A stretch of 21,126 nucleotides of DNA from Conidiobolus incongruus B7586. Its lineage: Eukaryota; Entomophthoromycota; Entomophthoromycetes; Entomophthorales; Conidiobolaceae. The stretch lies in the NCBI GenBank assembly GCA_000697335.1, contig JNEM01009174.1, forward strand, positions 1-21,126. The letters run 5' to 3'. This document shows positions 9,789 to 19,350 of the stretch, piece by piece. Within the stretch, counting starts at the first letter, position 1. The number at the start of each line of letters is the position of its first letter. Position numbers and translations under genes: made by a program. Below the pieces are notes generated by a model. The model saw nothing but the letters and a program-made list of their open reading frames with translations, searched no databases and had not been told where the DNA came from.

Positions 9789-11451
9789 TATAAACTCAAT
9801 TACAAGTAGACAATCTATGGATGTCTAGCGCATATTTATATTCCAAGTCAATACCAGGAATTTCTCTAATCGATCGAGAAGGTTTTTTCATATATTCTAG
9901 AATATTATTGAGCACGTTTTTTAACCAATAAAAGCATTAGAAATTTATCTTGCTGAATCAGTTTTATAAGTTGACAAATTCACTCATTAGTCATTGACTC
10001 AAATGAGTATATTTTAACTTGAACACTTCATCTAGTTAAGGTAGATAAGGGATTTTCTAATTCTTGTTGTGGATTGGTTAGGAAATACCTATATTATAAT
10101 CAGATTAATCTCAACATTAAATGATGAATCATTTTGAAAACATTTTGTTTAAACTAGGATTATTTTATGTTTTAATATTGAGTCAAAAATATATTTAATT
10201 ACTAGTAATTCTTTCATTGGATTATTTTGACCTTACAATGTTAATAATATGGTCAGTCCTTATGCGAATATAGAATAAAAGATTTATTCACAATGTGAAT
10301 ATCAGCTCCTTGCTAAATTGTGAATATATCTAATCATATTTGAGTATTTTATTATACATATAAAATATAACTTGATGCACTATTATATTTTATGTAAATT
10401 GTTTACTTTATGATAATAGTATTGTATTAATATTATAGTTTTTCACAGTATTAACAAAACTCATATCTAATCTAATTTATTTGTAATACATTATTTCATG
10501 AATGAATTATAGAACTCACAACCTTGTAGATCGAAAAGCTAAAGCAAATTAGAAAAATTAATAAATATTCAAATTCCATTAAAATAATTATCAAAGTTAC
10601 ACTTTTAGATAAATACTATATACATTTATTATATTTTAACAGATATGATAATAAATTTTTTAATCTATTAACCAACTATTATTATTATTATTATCATTAT
10701 TCAAAATTTGGGTTGTAAGGGAGATTAGATTATGAATTATAATGATTATATTGGTGAATGTGCTATATATGCTTTCATTATGATTTAGGTTCTAAGCTAA
10801 AAAAAGTGTATTATAAGAATTACTTAAAGTAAATATAAACTTGAATTTTATTTAAAATTATTTTAAGTTTAATATAATTTACAAAATAGGAGAAAAATAG
10901 AAAATTAGTTAGATTTCAGTAATGAATATTCCTTTTGAAATATGATATTACTTATATTAATCAAATACTATAATTTGAGTCAGAATTTATAGGTTATTAT
11001 ATGATAATAGCATATATTAATCAAGTTAGGTATTATTGTGCTCTAAAGTCAATCTCATTTTCAGATCTTTTGTTAATCTAATGTAAATCGATTTTATTAC
11101 CATGCACAAACCAATATGTATATTGAAGCCTCTCTTTTAAGTGATTAAATATAATAGTTAATCATGGGAAATATATCAAGTTTATAAGGTACTCATTCCA
11201 TGAAATTTTTATTAGTAGATATTATATGCATTTAGGATAATAAATGGTATAATATTTTTAGAGTAGAATATACCGATCTATAGATGATTATTATGACGGG
11301 TAAATAATGAAACATGATCGGGATTGTGAATGAAATATGGTTGGGATAAAAAAGAGATTATGAAATATTGATACAGGATATGAAGAAATAGTGATATAAT
11401 TAGATATATTAAATGTATCTTGATTGAAAAATTTCTCTTGTTATTACTTTT
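9789..11451. other. Spacer between the two zinc-finger paralogs
   Basis: This 1.66 kb AT-rich stretch holds the promoter of zinc-finger gene A at its left end. It also has a 10-bp inverted repeat (TATTCACAAT at 10285-10294 against ATTGTGAATA at 10317-10326) and a short ATT trinucleotide run near 10678-10693. I see no gene in it. Confidence 0.55.
9833..9840 (-). promoter_or_regulatory. TATA box of zinc-finger gene A
   Basis: TATAAATA reads on the minus strand about 45 bases upstream of the ATG at 9788, the same spacing as in the eL36 gene. It is a likely core promoter element, judged by match and position only. Confidence 0.5.
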
Positions 11452-12459
11452 TTATATTAACCCGTTAAAATTACCCCCTCCTCGACCTGAAATTTGGTAG
11501 TAGCTAAATAAGCATCTAATAGATGTCCAATGCTTCACAAGTGTAGCCTTTTTGCTCAAAGATTTTCTACAAGTCAAGCATATAAATGGCCTAGTAATTT
11601 GATGGATTTTGATATGGTTACAGAATGACTCATATGTTCTGAAAATATCATCACATAAACGACATGGATACTCTTGAATTTGAAAATTTTTGAGATTACT
11701 AAGTTTGAAAAGTTTGGAAAGATACTGTGAATGACGGAGGTCTTTATCTTGAAATTCTGAACTTGGATTTTCATTTAACGAGCAACAACTAGAAATCTCC
11801 ACTTGAACTTGATTGAAATTAGAACCAGCTTCTACAATAGAGTTTGAATCATCAATATCGGTTTCTTGGATTATTGTAAAATCCTGTGATATAGAAATAT
11901 TGTTATCATTCATAATTCCATTATTCAAGCTTCCATACAACCCAATATCACAGGTATCAGTTGAATAAAGATCTATCTGCGGTTCGTTAATATTGTTCCA
12001 AGATGAATACATAGGGAGATTCGGATTAAATATATGGAAGCCATGGACACCATATGTGTGAGTTGGGTTGTGCAAATTATAAATACGCAGATTAAAAGTA
12101 CTGATTAATGGATCTATTCCAAAAATATTTGAGGTTGTTCTGGTCCAATTTTCAACTCCAAATGCTTCAAATCCCATTGTATGTTGTTGATAGGTGTCTG
12201 ATGCGAAAGATGAATAACTTGTAGAATATTGCGAAACTAGCATACTAGAATCAACTCCAGAATTTGAATTAATTAATGAATTACTTGGAATAGAGCTCAA
12301 AAAACTTAATTCGTCCAAGTCTCTCATTTGAGATAGCATTAAGCTTCCAGAATAAAAATTATTTCCTTGATTGAAGTTGAAAATGGGCATTTTAACACAA
12401 TAATCTATACAAAATGCCCTATTTATACTTTTCTCGAAATCAAAGGCATACTCATTCAT
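11452..12459 (-). CDS. Zinc-finger protein with C2H2 plus C2HC fingers (paralog B), putative transcription factor
   Basis: A single-exon frame of 335 residues starts at the ATG at 12459. The N-terminal 260 residues are Ser/Asn/Tyr-rich and low in complexity, with an acidic patch (ETDIDDSNS). Finger 1 is C2H2 (C266, C269, H282, H286). Finger 2 is C294, C297, H310 and then HWTSIRC with C316, again H-x5-C. Ligand spacing, linker (HQITRPFIC) and the HWTS core match paralog A exactly, and both share FNPNLP followed by a Trp (144-149 here). Outside these blocks the two have diverged strongly, so the duplication is old. The C-terminus is less certain: a GTAATT within the Gly-rich tail could be a splice donor to a further exon that I cannot identify. 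A start at a later Met is also possible. The regulatory role is inferred from domain content only. Confidence 0.82.
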   Translation of the reverse strand: MNEYAFDFEKSINRAFCIDYCVKMPIFNFNQGNNFYSGSLMLSQMRDLDELSFLSSIPSNSLINSNSGVDSSMLVSQYSTSYSSFASDTYQQHTMGFEAFGVENWTRTTSNIFGIDPLISTFNLRIYNLHNPTHTYGVHGFHIFNPNLPMYSSWNNINEPQIDLYSTDTCDIGLYGSLNNGIMNDNNISISQDFTIIQETDIDDSNSIVEAGSNFNQVQVEISSCCSLNENPSSEFQDKDLRHSQYLSKLFKLSNLKNFQIQEYPCRLCDDIFRTYESFCNHIKIHQITRPFICLTCRKSLSKKATLVKHWTSIRCLFSYYQISGRGGGNFNGLI

Positions 12460-14565
12460 TTAAATTATATGAATCATCATATTCAGGACTAAAAATATTT
12501 GATGATTCATAAATTCATTCACACGTTATTATTACAAACATTGTACATGTTTTGAAATATTATATTTACATATGATTCATGATTTCTAGTATAAATAGAT
12601 TTAATTCTAATACTATAATGAATTAATATTGTATCATCATTAATTTCACTATTTTTGACAAATAAAAGCTACCTCAATTTATATTATTATTTATATTATC
12701 GATTATCATCGATTGATCGCTTTTATATTCCTTAATTGAAAATTAGGAAACATTTTATAAACAGCAGGTAAATTAAAATTCATTAAGTCTTACATGTTAA
12801 TTAGTCACTAATTACTTTGACAATAATGAAAAAGATTATAAGGTTTATTATCTATTCTGTACTAGATGAAAAATATTTATTTGATTTTTGTTTTTTAGTG
12901 TTGAAATCATACCAATAATTCAATTTTTGAAGTTGTATTTTGAATATTGATTGTTTGAATCATTTATCTGAATATAATCAACTAGAAATATAACGATTGT
13001 GATTTGATTAAATAATAATGACTATGATTACTCTTTATATTTTAGCCATTTTGACTGTAAAAATTTGAATTTTAGTATTAAAATAATTCGAATATTTATT
13101 TAATATATAAATTGATTTAAAAATATCAAAAGTGATGATTTTTAATAACTAAATAGGTCAATTCATATTACAAAATCACGTTTGAAGTTTTGAATGATTA
13201 GATTCAAATATTTAATATGAATGTAATACTCATATTGAATATATAAAATGGATACTACAGTAAAATATTACTATAAATAATATTATAACAATGAAAATTA
13301 TTATAATTAAGTGCAATTAGTCAATAAAAAATCGGAATGATATATTTCAAAAACGTTAGAATCAAAATTGTTTAATCTTGGGTCTAATTTGTACATATTT
13401 TTGATAGCTATTATATTTTTTATTTCATAATTACCAGTAAAAAGTATTTTTAGGACTTTATTAAAAATAAGAAACATTCTGATATTCTAAAAAATTCAGC
13501 TCTTTAAAAATTATCTTGATTTTAAATCTATGTAAAATAGTAATACATGTTGAAGACTAGATAACAGTAGAATACCACTATTCGATTTTTTACTTTATTA
13601 CTTGATTTTCAAGAATACCCGTGTAAAATAAATTGGTCAATTTGTGTTTACCAAGAAATATTTATATATTGTTGACACTTTATATGAGAATTGCTTACTC
13701 AGTTCACAGAGTATTTTTTTAAATTCAAATTGATTTTGTGTTTTTTATTATCTTAGTTCCATAAATCTTCATGACTTAATATATTAATGACATCTATAGT
13801 CTGTATTTCCATAAATGATATATAATAGAATTAACTAATGAAGCAGAATTTGATAATAATTATCCAAAAATTTAGCTTCAATTTGTTTAAAGAGAATTAA
13901 GATGTATTTTCATACTGATTTTATTTCACTAATTTGACAAAATAGAAAATACAAAATTAAATACCAAAATATTGTTGAGTGGGAGAATTTTGAAAATAAC
14001 TAAAACGATCAACAAATTGCTAAATTCAGATTGAATAGAGTATATAATTTCTATTGTTGCTTGTGAAAGGTCTTGATATTTGCTTCTCTATATTCCTCGC
14101 AAACCTTGTATCATTAAGTAAAATCAGCTTATCTTCAAACTATCATTTTTACTTTATGGGAAATAATCTCAGATTTAATCGAAAAAAAATCTTATTAAAT
14201 CTTGGTTCAATTGTATGATATCTTTTATTAGTTAAAAAATCACAATTTCAATTTCTTCCAGTTATCGATATTATAATTATTAAATCTTCTTTTACGGATC
14301 TTGTCACCATTAAGATTATATATTCAAATTATTTTGAACCTAAAATTAATTAAGAATATGATATATTATTTTTAAATTTATTCAAGTGACCATCATTCTT
14401 ATTATTATATAATATTCCGAAATGATATAATAAAGTAATTACTGATTATAATAATTAAAATAATTAAATGAAAAAATAGAATTTGTAATTTTCATAAATT
14501 TTAATTGATTAAATTGATTTGGTAATTAAGTGCCCATATTTCCCTATTTTCAACTAAAATTATGC

Positions 14566-14598
14566 TATAAACAATTAAATCACACTTAATTGTTTATA
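14566..14598. repeat. 13-bp perfect hairpin with 7-base loop
   Basis: TATAAACAATTAA (14566-14578) pairs perfectly with TTAATTGTTTATA (14586-14598) around the loop ATCACAC. It sits about 300 bases upstream of the CCCH/CHY start codon. The tight loop makes it the most foldable structure I found in the spacers. The function is unknown, and AT-rich composition raises the chance expectation. Confidence 0.6.
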
Positions 14599-14788
14599 AT
14601 TATAGAAATCATAACTTCAAATATATTGAATATGGATAAAACCATGTTTCCTCGCTTTTTACATCCTTCATTGTAAATTTATATTAAAATTTCCTTTTAA
14701 AGGATTCATAGAATATATTTTCCTAATTTGTTCATGCAATCGAATGTTGAAATTAACAGAATTTATTGATGCAAATTGATTTCAACTG

Positions 14789-14796
14789 TATATATA
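14789..14796 (+). promoter_or_regulatory. TATA box of the CCCH/CHY gene
   Basis: TATATATA followed by GAGG lies about 100 bases upstream of the ATG at 14892. The leader between them is pyrimidine-rich in parts, and the A-rich context right before the ATG is typical of fungal starts. Assigned by position. Confidence 0.4.
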
Positions 14797-14891
14797 GAGG
14801 ACTTGTTATTAAATGCTAAAACTACCCATCTAATTTTCAATCAATTCAAAAAAGTTCCTAAGCAATTCTCCCTATTTCATTTTTTAAAAAA

Positions 14892-17649
14892 ATGACTGCC
14901 ACTTCCACCTCCCCTACCCCTACTACCTCTACCTGTACAGTATCCACTCTTACCTCTCTCCCCCAACCTCAACATAATGAGAAGCAAATTATTATTTGTA
15001 AGTTTTATCAAAGTGGCAGCTGTAAATATGGTGAAAATTGTAGATACTCCCACCAGTTAAACCAAGATTCGACTGTTAAAACTATCGTCAAAGATATAGA
15101 TAACTCGGACAGTTTAACCCAACAAACTGAGTGTGAAACTCAGACTACATCTCTTACCAGGCAATCCAAACAGAAATGTAAATTTTTCAACTCTGACAAA
15201 GGATGCAAAAATAATGACAATTGTGAATACCTCCACGAGAGATATAATCGATTTTTACAAAATGGAGCCAAAGAAGCTACCAAGAAAGATCAAGCTAAAA
15301 ATAGCAGTAATTTTTTATCAGTATTTTTATTTAATGAATTATTAATTGAGTGTTTAATTTTAGAAAAATTTAGTAATATTAAACAAAAGAATAGCAAACC
15401 TAAAAACAAATTACTTCAAACCCTAAATATGTTGAAGGCCAACTACACTATTAGCTATACCCTCAACAAATCTAATACCCAGGCTGATGTCAAATTAAAT
15501 GTTGTGCCTTCAGACCCTGAGTTCCCATATCAATTAGAGCAACTAATCCTTCAATTTACTTTAAAAATTGATTCAGTTAATAATCTTGAAAATATCGCTG
15601 TATTAAGTGAAAGCGTTCCCTTAAAATTCACAATGTGAGTCCATTTATACAAGTCATATTAAGTAATGATTCTAAATAGTTTAATATTAGAAATATCCAA
15701 CAGAGCTTAAAAGATCATAATGATCAAAATCCCAAAGATACCATATTTCAAAAATTAATTTGGCTGGATAAAAATTTAGAAACTATCCTATCCAAACCAG
15801 GTGCTGAAACAATTAAATTTGTTAACTTTAAACAAGAAAATCATGAAAATTCATCTCACGAATCTGAACCAGTTAGTCAATCTAATAATTCGGCTTCAGA
15901 TGCAAAATTAACTGAGGTAACTATCGATACTGTGATGTTTGGTTGATATATTTTATTCATTTTATCATATTTAGATACCACTTGGTAATTCTACCAAGAG
16001 ACAATCTGAAATTAAACAGATACAAATCAGATTTAAAAATACTGCTCAGGTTATCAAGTAAATATATTTATAACACAAATATATTTCAATCAAATTAATC
16101 AATCTGCTTTTAGAGATGATGCTGAGTTAACTGTAATTAACGTTCGGTTTGAACCTTCAGACCCTGACTTTAGCTTCAAACGTGAAATGTCTAACCTCAG
16201 TCTCAGTCTTATTATTCCAAAACAATATCCACATCCCGATTATCCAAGCAAAATAGTCGCTTCAATTCCCATTAATTGTCGAATTCCCGAGTATTCCTTT
16301 AGAAACTTGGAGATGGGCTTCTTAAAATATAGTCAAAAGATGCCCAATTCCAGCTTATTACAAAAGATAAACTGGCTCGATCGTCAATGCGAGGCTTTGC
16401 TCAAGCTGCCAAAGCCACCATCCCCCACTCCTTGTAATAATGACTCAAGTTTAAGTCATAAAGATGATCCACAAGCCCTTTCCGAACTCGAAGAAAAGAT
16501 GGAAGAATTAGATATTGATGAGGATGACAAACTGGATGAAAAATCAGATTCCCCTGAACTCAAGGATTCTGAGTCCTCAGAATTTGACTATGAATATGAA
16601 AGCACTACTGAAGAGGAAGAGGAAGAAGAGGCTGAATCTGGCGAAAAGCCTTTCGAACGTCCTTTGCACCGTGGATTGAAAACATACTTTGGTTATATCG
16701 AAATGGAGAACATTTCTTTGGTTCAGGTTGATTCAATCGGTTTGATTGTACGTTGTAATCGCTGTACAACTTCCTTTGAAGTTCAGCCTCTTATACCCAA
16801 TACCACTCAACACCGATCCTGTTCCAAGTGCAGTATGCCAATGACCATTGGTTTGCGTCCAGATCTCATTCATCAAAGCAATTTTGTTCTTGGATATCTT
16901 GATCTCCAAAATTGTCAAGCTGTCGATTTGACATTATGTCACTTGACACCCACCTGCAGTAAATGTGATCACGAAATTCAGAACCCTGTCTTCAAAAAGG
17001 TTAGCTTTAGCATTCCTCTTCAATCCCAATGTAGATCCTGCTTCGCTAAGGTATCTTTCGAAGCTCAGTCGCTTCAATTTGTCCAATTGGGAGCTTCAAT
17101 CTTGCCCAAGCTCCAAAACAATACTCCAAAGCGTCATAAGAACGCTAAGCAAGTACTTGTTATTGGGCAACCTCTCCCCAAATTTGGTACTTGTCGTCAC
17201 TATACCAAATCATATCGTTGGTTCCGATTCCCATGCTGTGGTATGCTTTACCCTTGTGACGAATGCCATAGCAGCCAATCGAATTGTGAAGATCCTGAGG
17301 TAATATAACTTGCTTTAATCAATCCAACTTATCTTAATCATGTATTTAGCGATCTCGTGTCATGATCTGTGGCTTTTGCTCCAAGGAACAAAAGTATGAA
17401 CAAGAGGCCAAATGTACCGGCTGTGCCAAGACGCTCGCATCATCCACCCGAGGTAAGATCTTTTGGGAGGGCGGTAAAGGGGCTCGCAATCCAATCAAAA
17501 TGAACAAAAATGTAAGTATATTATAAACATATTATTTTAAATAATTTAATTGATATTAATTAGTTGGTTTGGGGCAGGATCCCAAGAAGTATTCGGGACT
17601 CAATAAGACCATATCTCGAAAGCAGATAAATTTAGCCAAAGTTAAATAA
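14892..17649 (+). CDS. CCCH and CHY zinc-finger protein with duplicated RWD-like unit
   Basis: Exons 14892-15306, 15364-15634, 15691-15916, 15975-16057, 16114-17299, 17350-17511 and 17578-17649 give 804 residues; all junctions are GT-AG and keep frame. Domains: two CCCH fingers (C36, C44, C50, H54; C96, C105, C111, H115), typical of RNA-binding proteins; two related RWD-like units (about 163-262 and 313-428); an acidic stretch (about 455-508); two C4 knuckles (C546/549/568/571 and C613/616/638/641); and a CHY zinc finger from C692 (CRHY, FPCCG, CDECH, ICGFC, CTGC). The CHY position that is normally His (EDH in RCHY1) is Cys723. The C-terminal DPKKYSGLNKT tail decided the last acceptor (CAG at 17577 rather than TAG at 17563). 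Intron 1 has no in-frame stop, so a form with 19 more residues is possible. CHY proteins bind zinc and some work in ubiquitin or redox pathways; there is no RING here. Function is unknown, probably RNA- or protein-binding. Confidence 0.9.
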
Positions 17650-18819
17650 CTGATCATGTTCATTTTGGTAATTGGTTAATTTTTTGTTGTATTTTTAGAA
17701 TTAATAAAAATATTGATTGACCAATTTAATCTTTTCATTAATAATCTTCTAGCAAATCTATTGAATATGATACTTGAGTATATAAATTATAATATTAAAT
17801 CATCACATTTATTTAATCAATATAATAAGGCGAATTAAAATTTCTAAATCAAATAATAAAGTTAGAAACAGCCAAACGCTATTTTTAATATATTTCTTTT
17901 AATAGATATCTTATTGTTACTAATACGTCCAAATAATCTATTAGTATTATACTTGAAATTATTTTCACCAACCTATAATACGATATTTATCAAACAGAAT
18001 GAACTTTAGTATGATTGAAGTTCCAATTTATTGGTGACTAAATTATATTACTAAAAATGTTAAAAAATCAGTATTTTTTCTCATATGATGAAAGTTAAAT
18101 TTTTATAACACCACATTATTAAAAATTATAATAATTTCAAAAAAATTGAATCAGATAAGAAATTGAGTAATTCTCAAAGAGAATCAATCATAATTCTATC
18201 AAAACAATCCAATTCAAAATATTTGAAAAAAAATATCATAATTGAACAAAAATTTAATTTTTTTAGATTTTTATTAAGACATATTAAAATAATTAAGAAA
18301 ATCATATTAAAATTTTCTCAATATAATTATCAGCATATTCAGTGTTTATAAAATTATATAATTAAAAAATTCAGTTGGCTTTGATTATTATACTCAATAT
18401 TGATTTAATTAATTTTAAAATTATTAAGCTAAGCTTATCTTTTATTGAAAATTATTTAATTATAATAATATTATGAATCAAATTGAAATTTGTAATTATT
18501 CAATTTATATAAAAAAAATTAGTCATTTTCATTAAAATTCTCTTGTCATCATAACTTAAAATAATATAAATAATTAAAAAAATAGCTTTATCGGTTATTA
18601 TTTCCTTAAAAATTTTAATAATAATTTTTATATAGATAAGAAAATTAACAACAAAAAAAACTAGATATTATTATAAAATAGAATAAAGGAAATAATTGGA
18701 TATATTTATTATTAAAAAAATCCCATAATTTTAATTAATCCCAATTAATAATAAATAATTTTTTAACCTTATCCTATTTTATACTCAAATCATAATAATA
18801 ATCAAAAACAAAAATAAAA
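17650..18819. other. Spacer between CCCH/CHY and mS41 genes
   Basis: This 1.17 kb spacer lies between two plus-strand genes. It is extremely AT-rich with several runs of A and T. A 62-codon frame at 18163-18351 is Lys/Ile/Asn-rich, as random AT-rich sequence would be, and is not supported. I see no RNA gene. Confidence 0.6.
17703..17708 (+). promoter_or_regulatory. Polyadenylation signal AATAAA of the CCCH/CHY gene
   Basis: AATAAA starts 54 bases after the TAA at 17647-17649, a normal position for a 3'-end signal. No other evidence is available. Confidence 0.35.
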
Positions 18820-19350
18820 ATGAGTTTAATTAGTAAAATTATTAAATTGAATACTTTTAAACAAATTGGTATTAGATGTCACAGTTCAGCTAGTCGTTAT
18901 TTGAAAGTTCCATTCCCCACTGGTAATTTTCCATTCATCTAAATATAATATTTTATTAATTTTATTGTAGACAACTTTCCAGATCACGCTACTTTTTTAA
19001 AATCTTTAGGCAAAGAAGCTGAAAAATGTATTGATAAATTTGAAGTAATATATATATATATATTTTTAATTTATAATTTAATTTTATTAATATTAAATAA
19101 TTATTAGGGTTGGAATGATTTATTTAAGAGTAAAAATTCTGATATGAAAGAGAAGGGATTAACTCCCCAACAGAGAAAACTTATCTTGGATAAAGCTCAC
19201 AAATTTGCGTAAGTTTAAAAATAATAATAATTCTAATTATTATTATTAAATAATTTTGATAGTTTGGGATTTGAACCTGAGTTTAAGAAAAAGCATAAGA
19301 GAGGCCCTAAGAAGAATGAAATTGCTAGAATGAAGGCTAAATCCAATTAA
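18820..19350 (+). CDS. FYV4: Mitochondrial small-subunit ribosomal protein mS41 (Fyv4-like)
   Basis: This is a component of the mitochondrial ribosomal small subunit. Exons 18820-18922, 18971-19044, 19108-19208 and 19263-19350 join in frame to 121 residues, close to yeast Fyv4 (130). The introns are 48, 63 and 54 bases with GTA donors and TAG acceptors; intron 2 contains a run of TA repeats. The N-terminus (MSLISKIIKLNTFKQIG) is basic and free of acidic residues up to about residue 34, as in a mitochondrial presequence. The core has the family's IGR/SAM-like motif: TFLKSLG, then EKCIDKFEGWNDLFK, then MKEKGLTPQQRKLIL. Here SLGK replaces the name-giving IGR. The tail is strongly basic (KKKHKRGPKK), as in rRNA-binding proteins. 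The gene was assembled by eye because its exons are too short to stand out as ORFs. Its presence implies functional mitochondrial translation in this organism. Confidence 0.88.

Larger units (their letters stand above)
12460..14891. other. Long AT-rich spacer upstream of the CCCH/CHY gene
   Basis: At about 2.4 kb this is the largest gene-free stretch. It separates paralog B from the divergently transcribed CCCH/CHY gene. I see no convincing ORF, tRNA or repeat family. It holds a second isolated plus-strand TATAAATAG (12590-12598), a 13-bp hairpin (14566-14598) and the TATA box of the CHY gene (14789-14796). Confidence 0.55.

Noticed and set aside
10678-10693. Short ATT trinucleotide run
   Set aside because: Only about five units; unremarkable in such AT-rich DNA.
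11574-11774. 66-codon minus-strand frame inside zinc-finger gene B
   Set aside because: It is another frame of the same coding exon, whose zinc-finger frame is clearly the real one.
17564-17629. Alternative last exon of the CCCH/CHY gene using the TAG acceptor at 17563
   Set aside because: It gives a tail with no family resemblance, whereas the CAG acceptor at 17577 yields the DPKKYSGLNKT tail typical of this protein family.
18163-18351. 62-codon frame between the CCCH/CHY and mS41 genes
   Set aside because: It is a Lys/Ile/Asn-rich translation of AT-rich noise with no recognisable motif or splice context.
19263-19279. A tRNA B-box-like GGTTCAAATCC on the minus strand
   Set aside because: It lies inside the last mS41 exon (codons for LGFEPE), and no tRNA cloverleaf or A box accompanies it.
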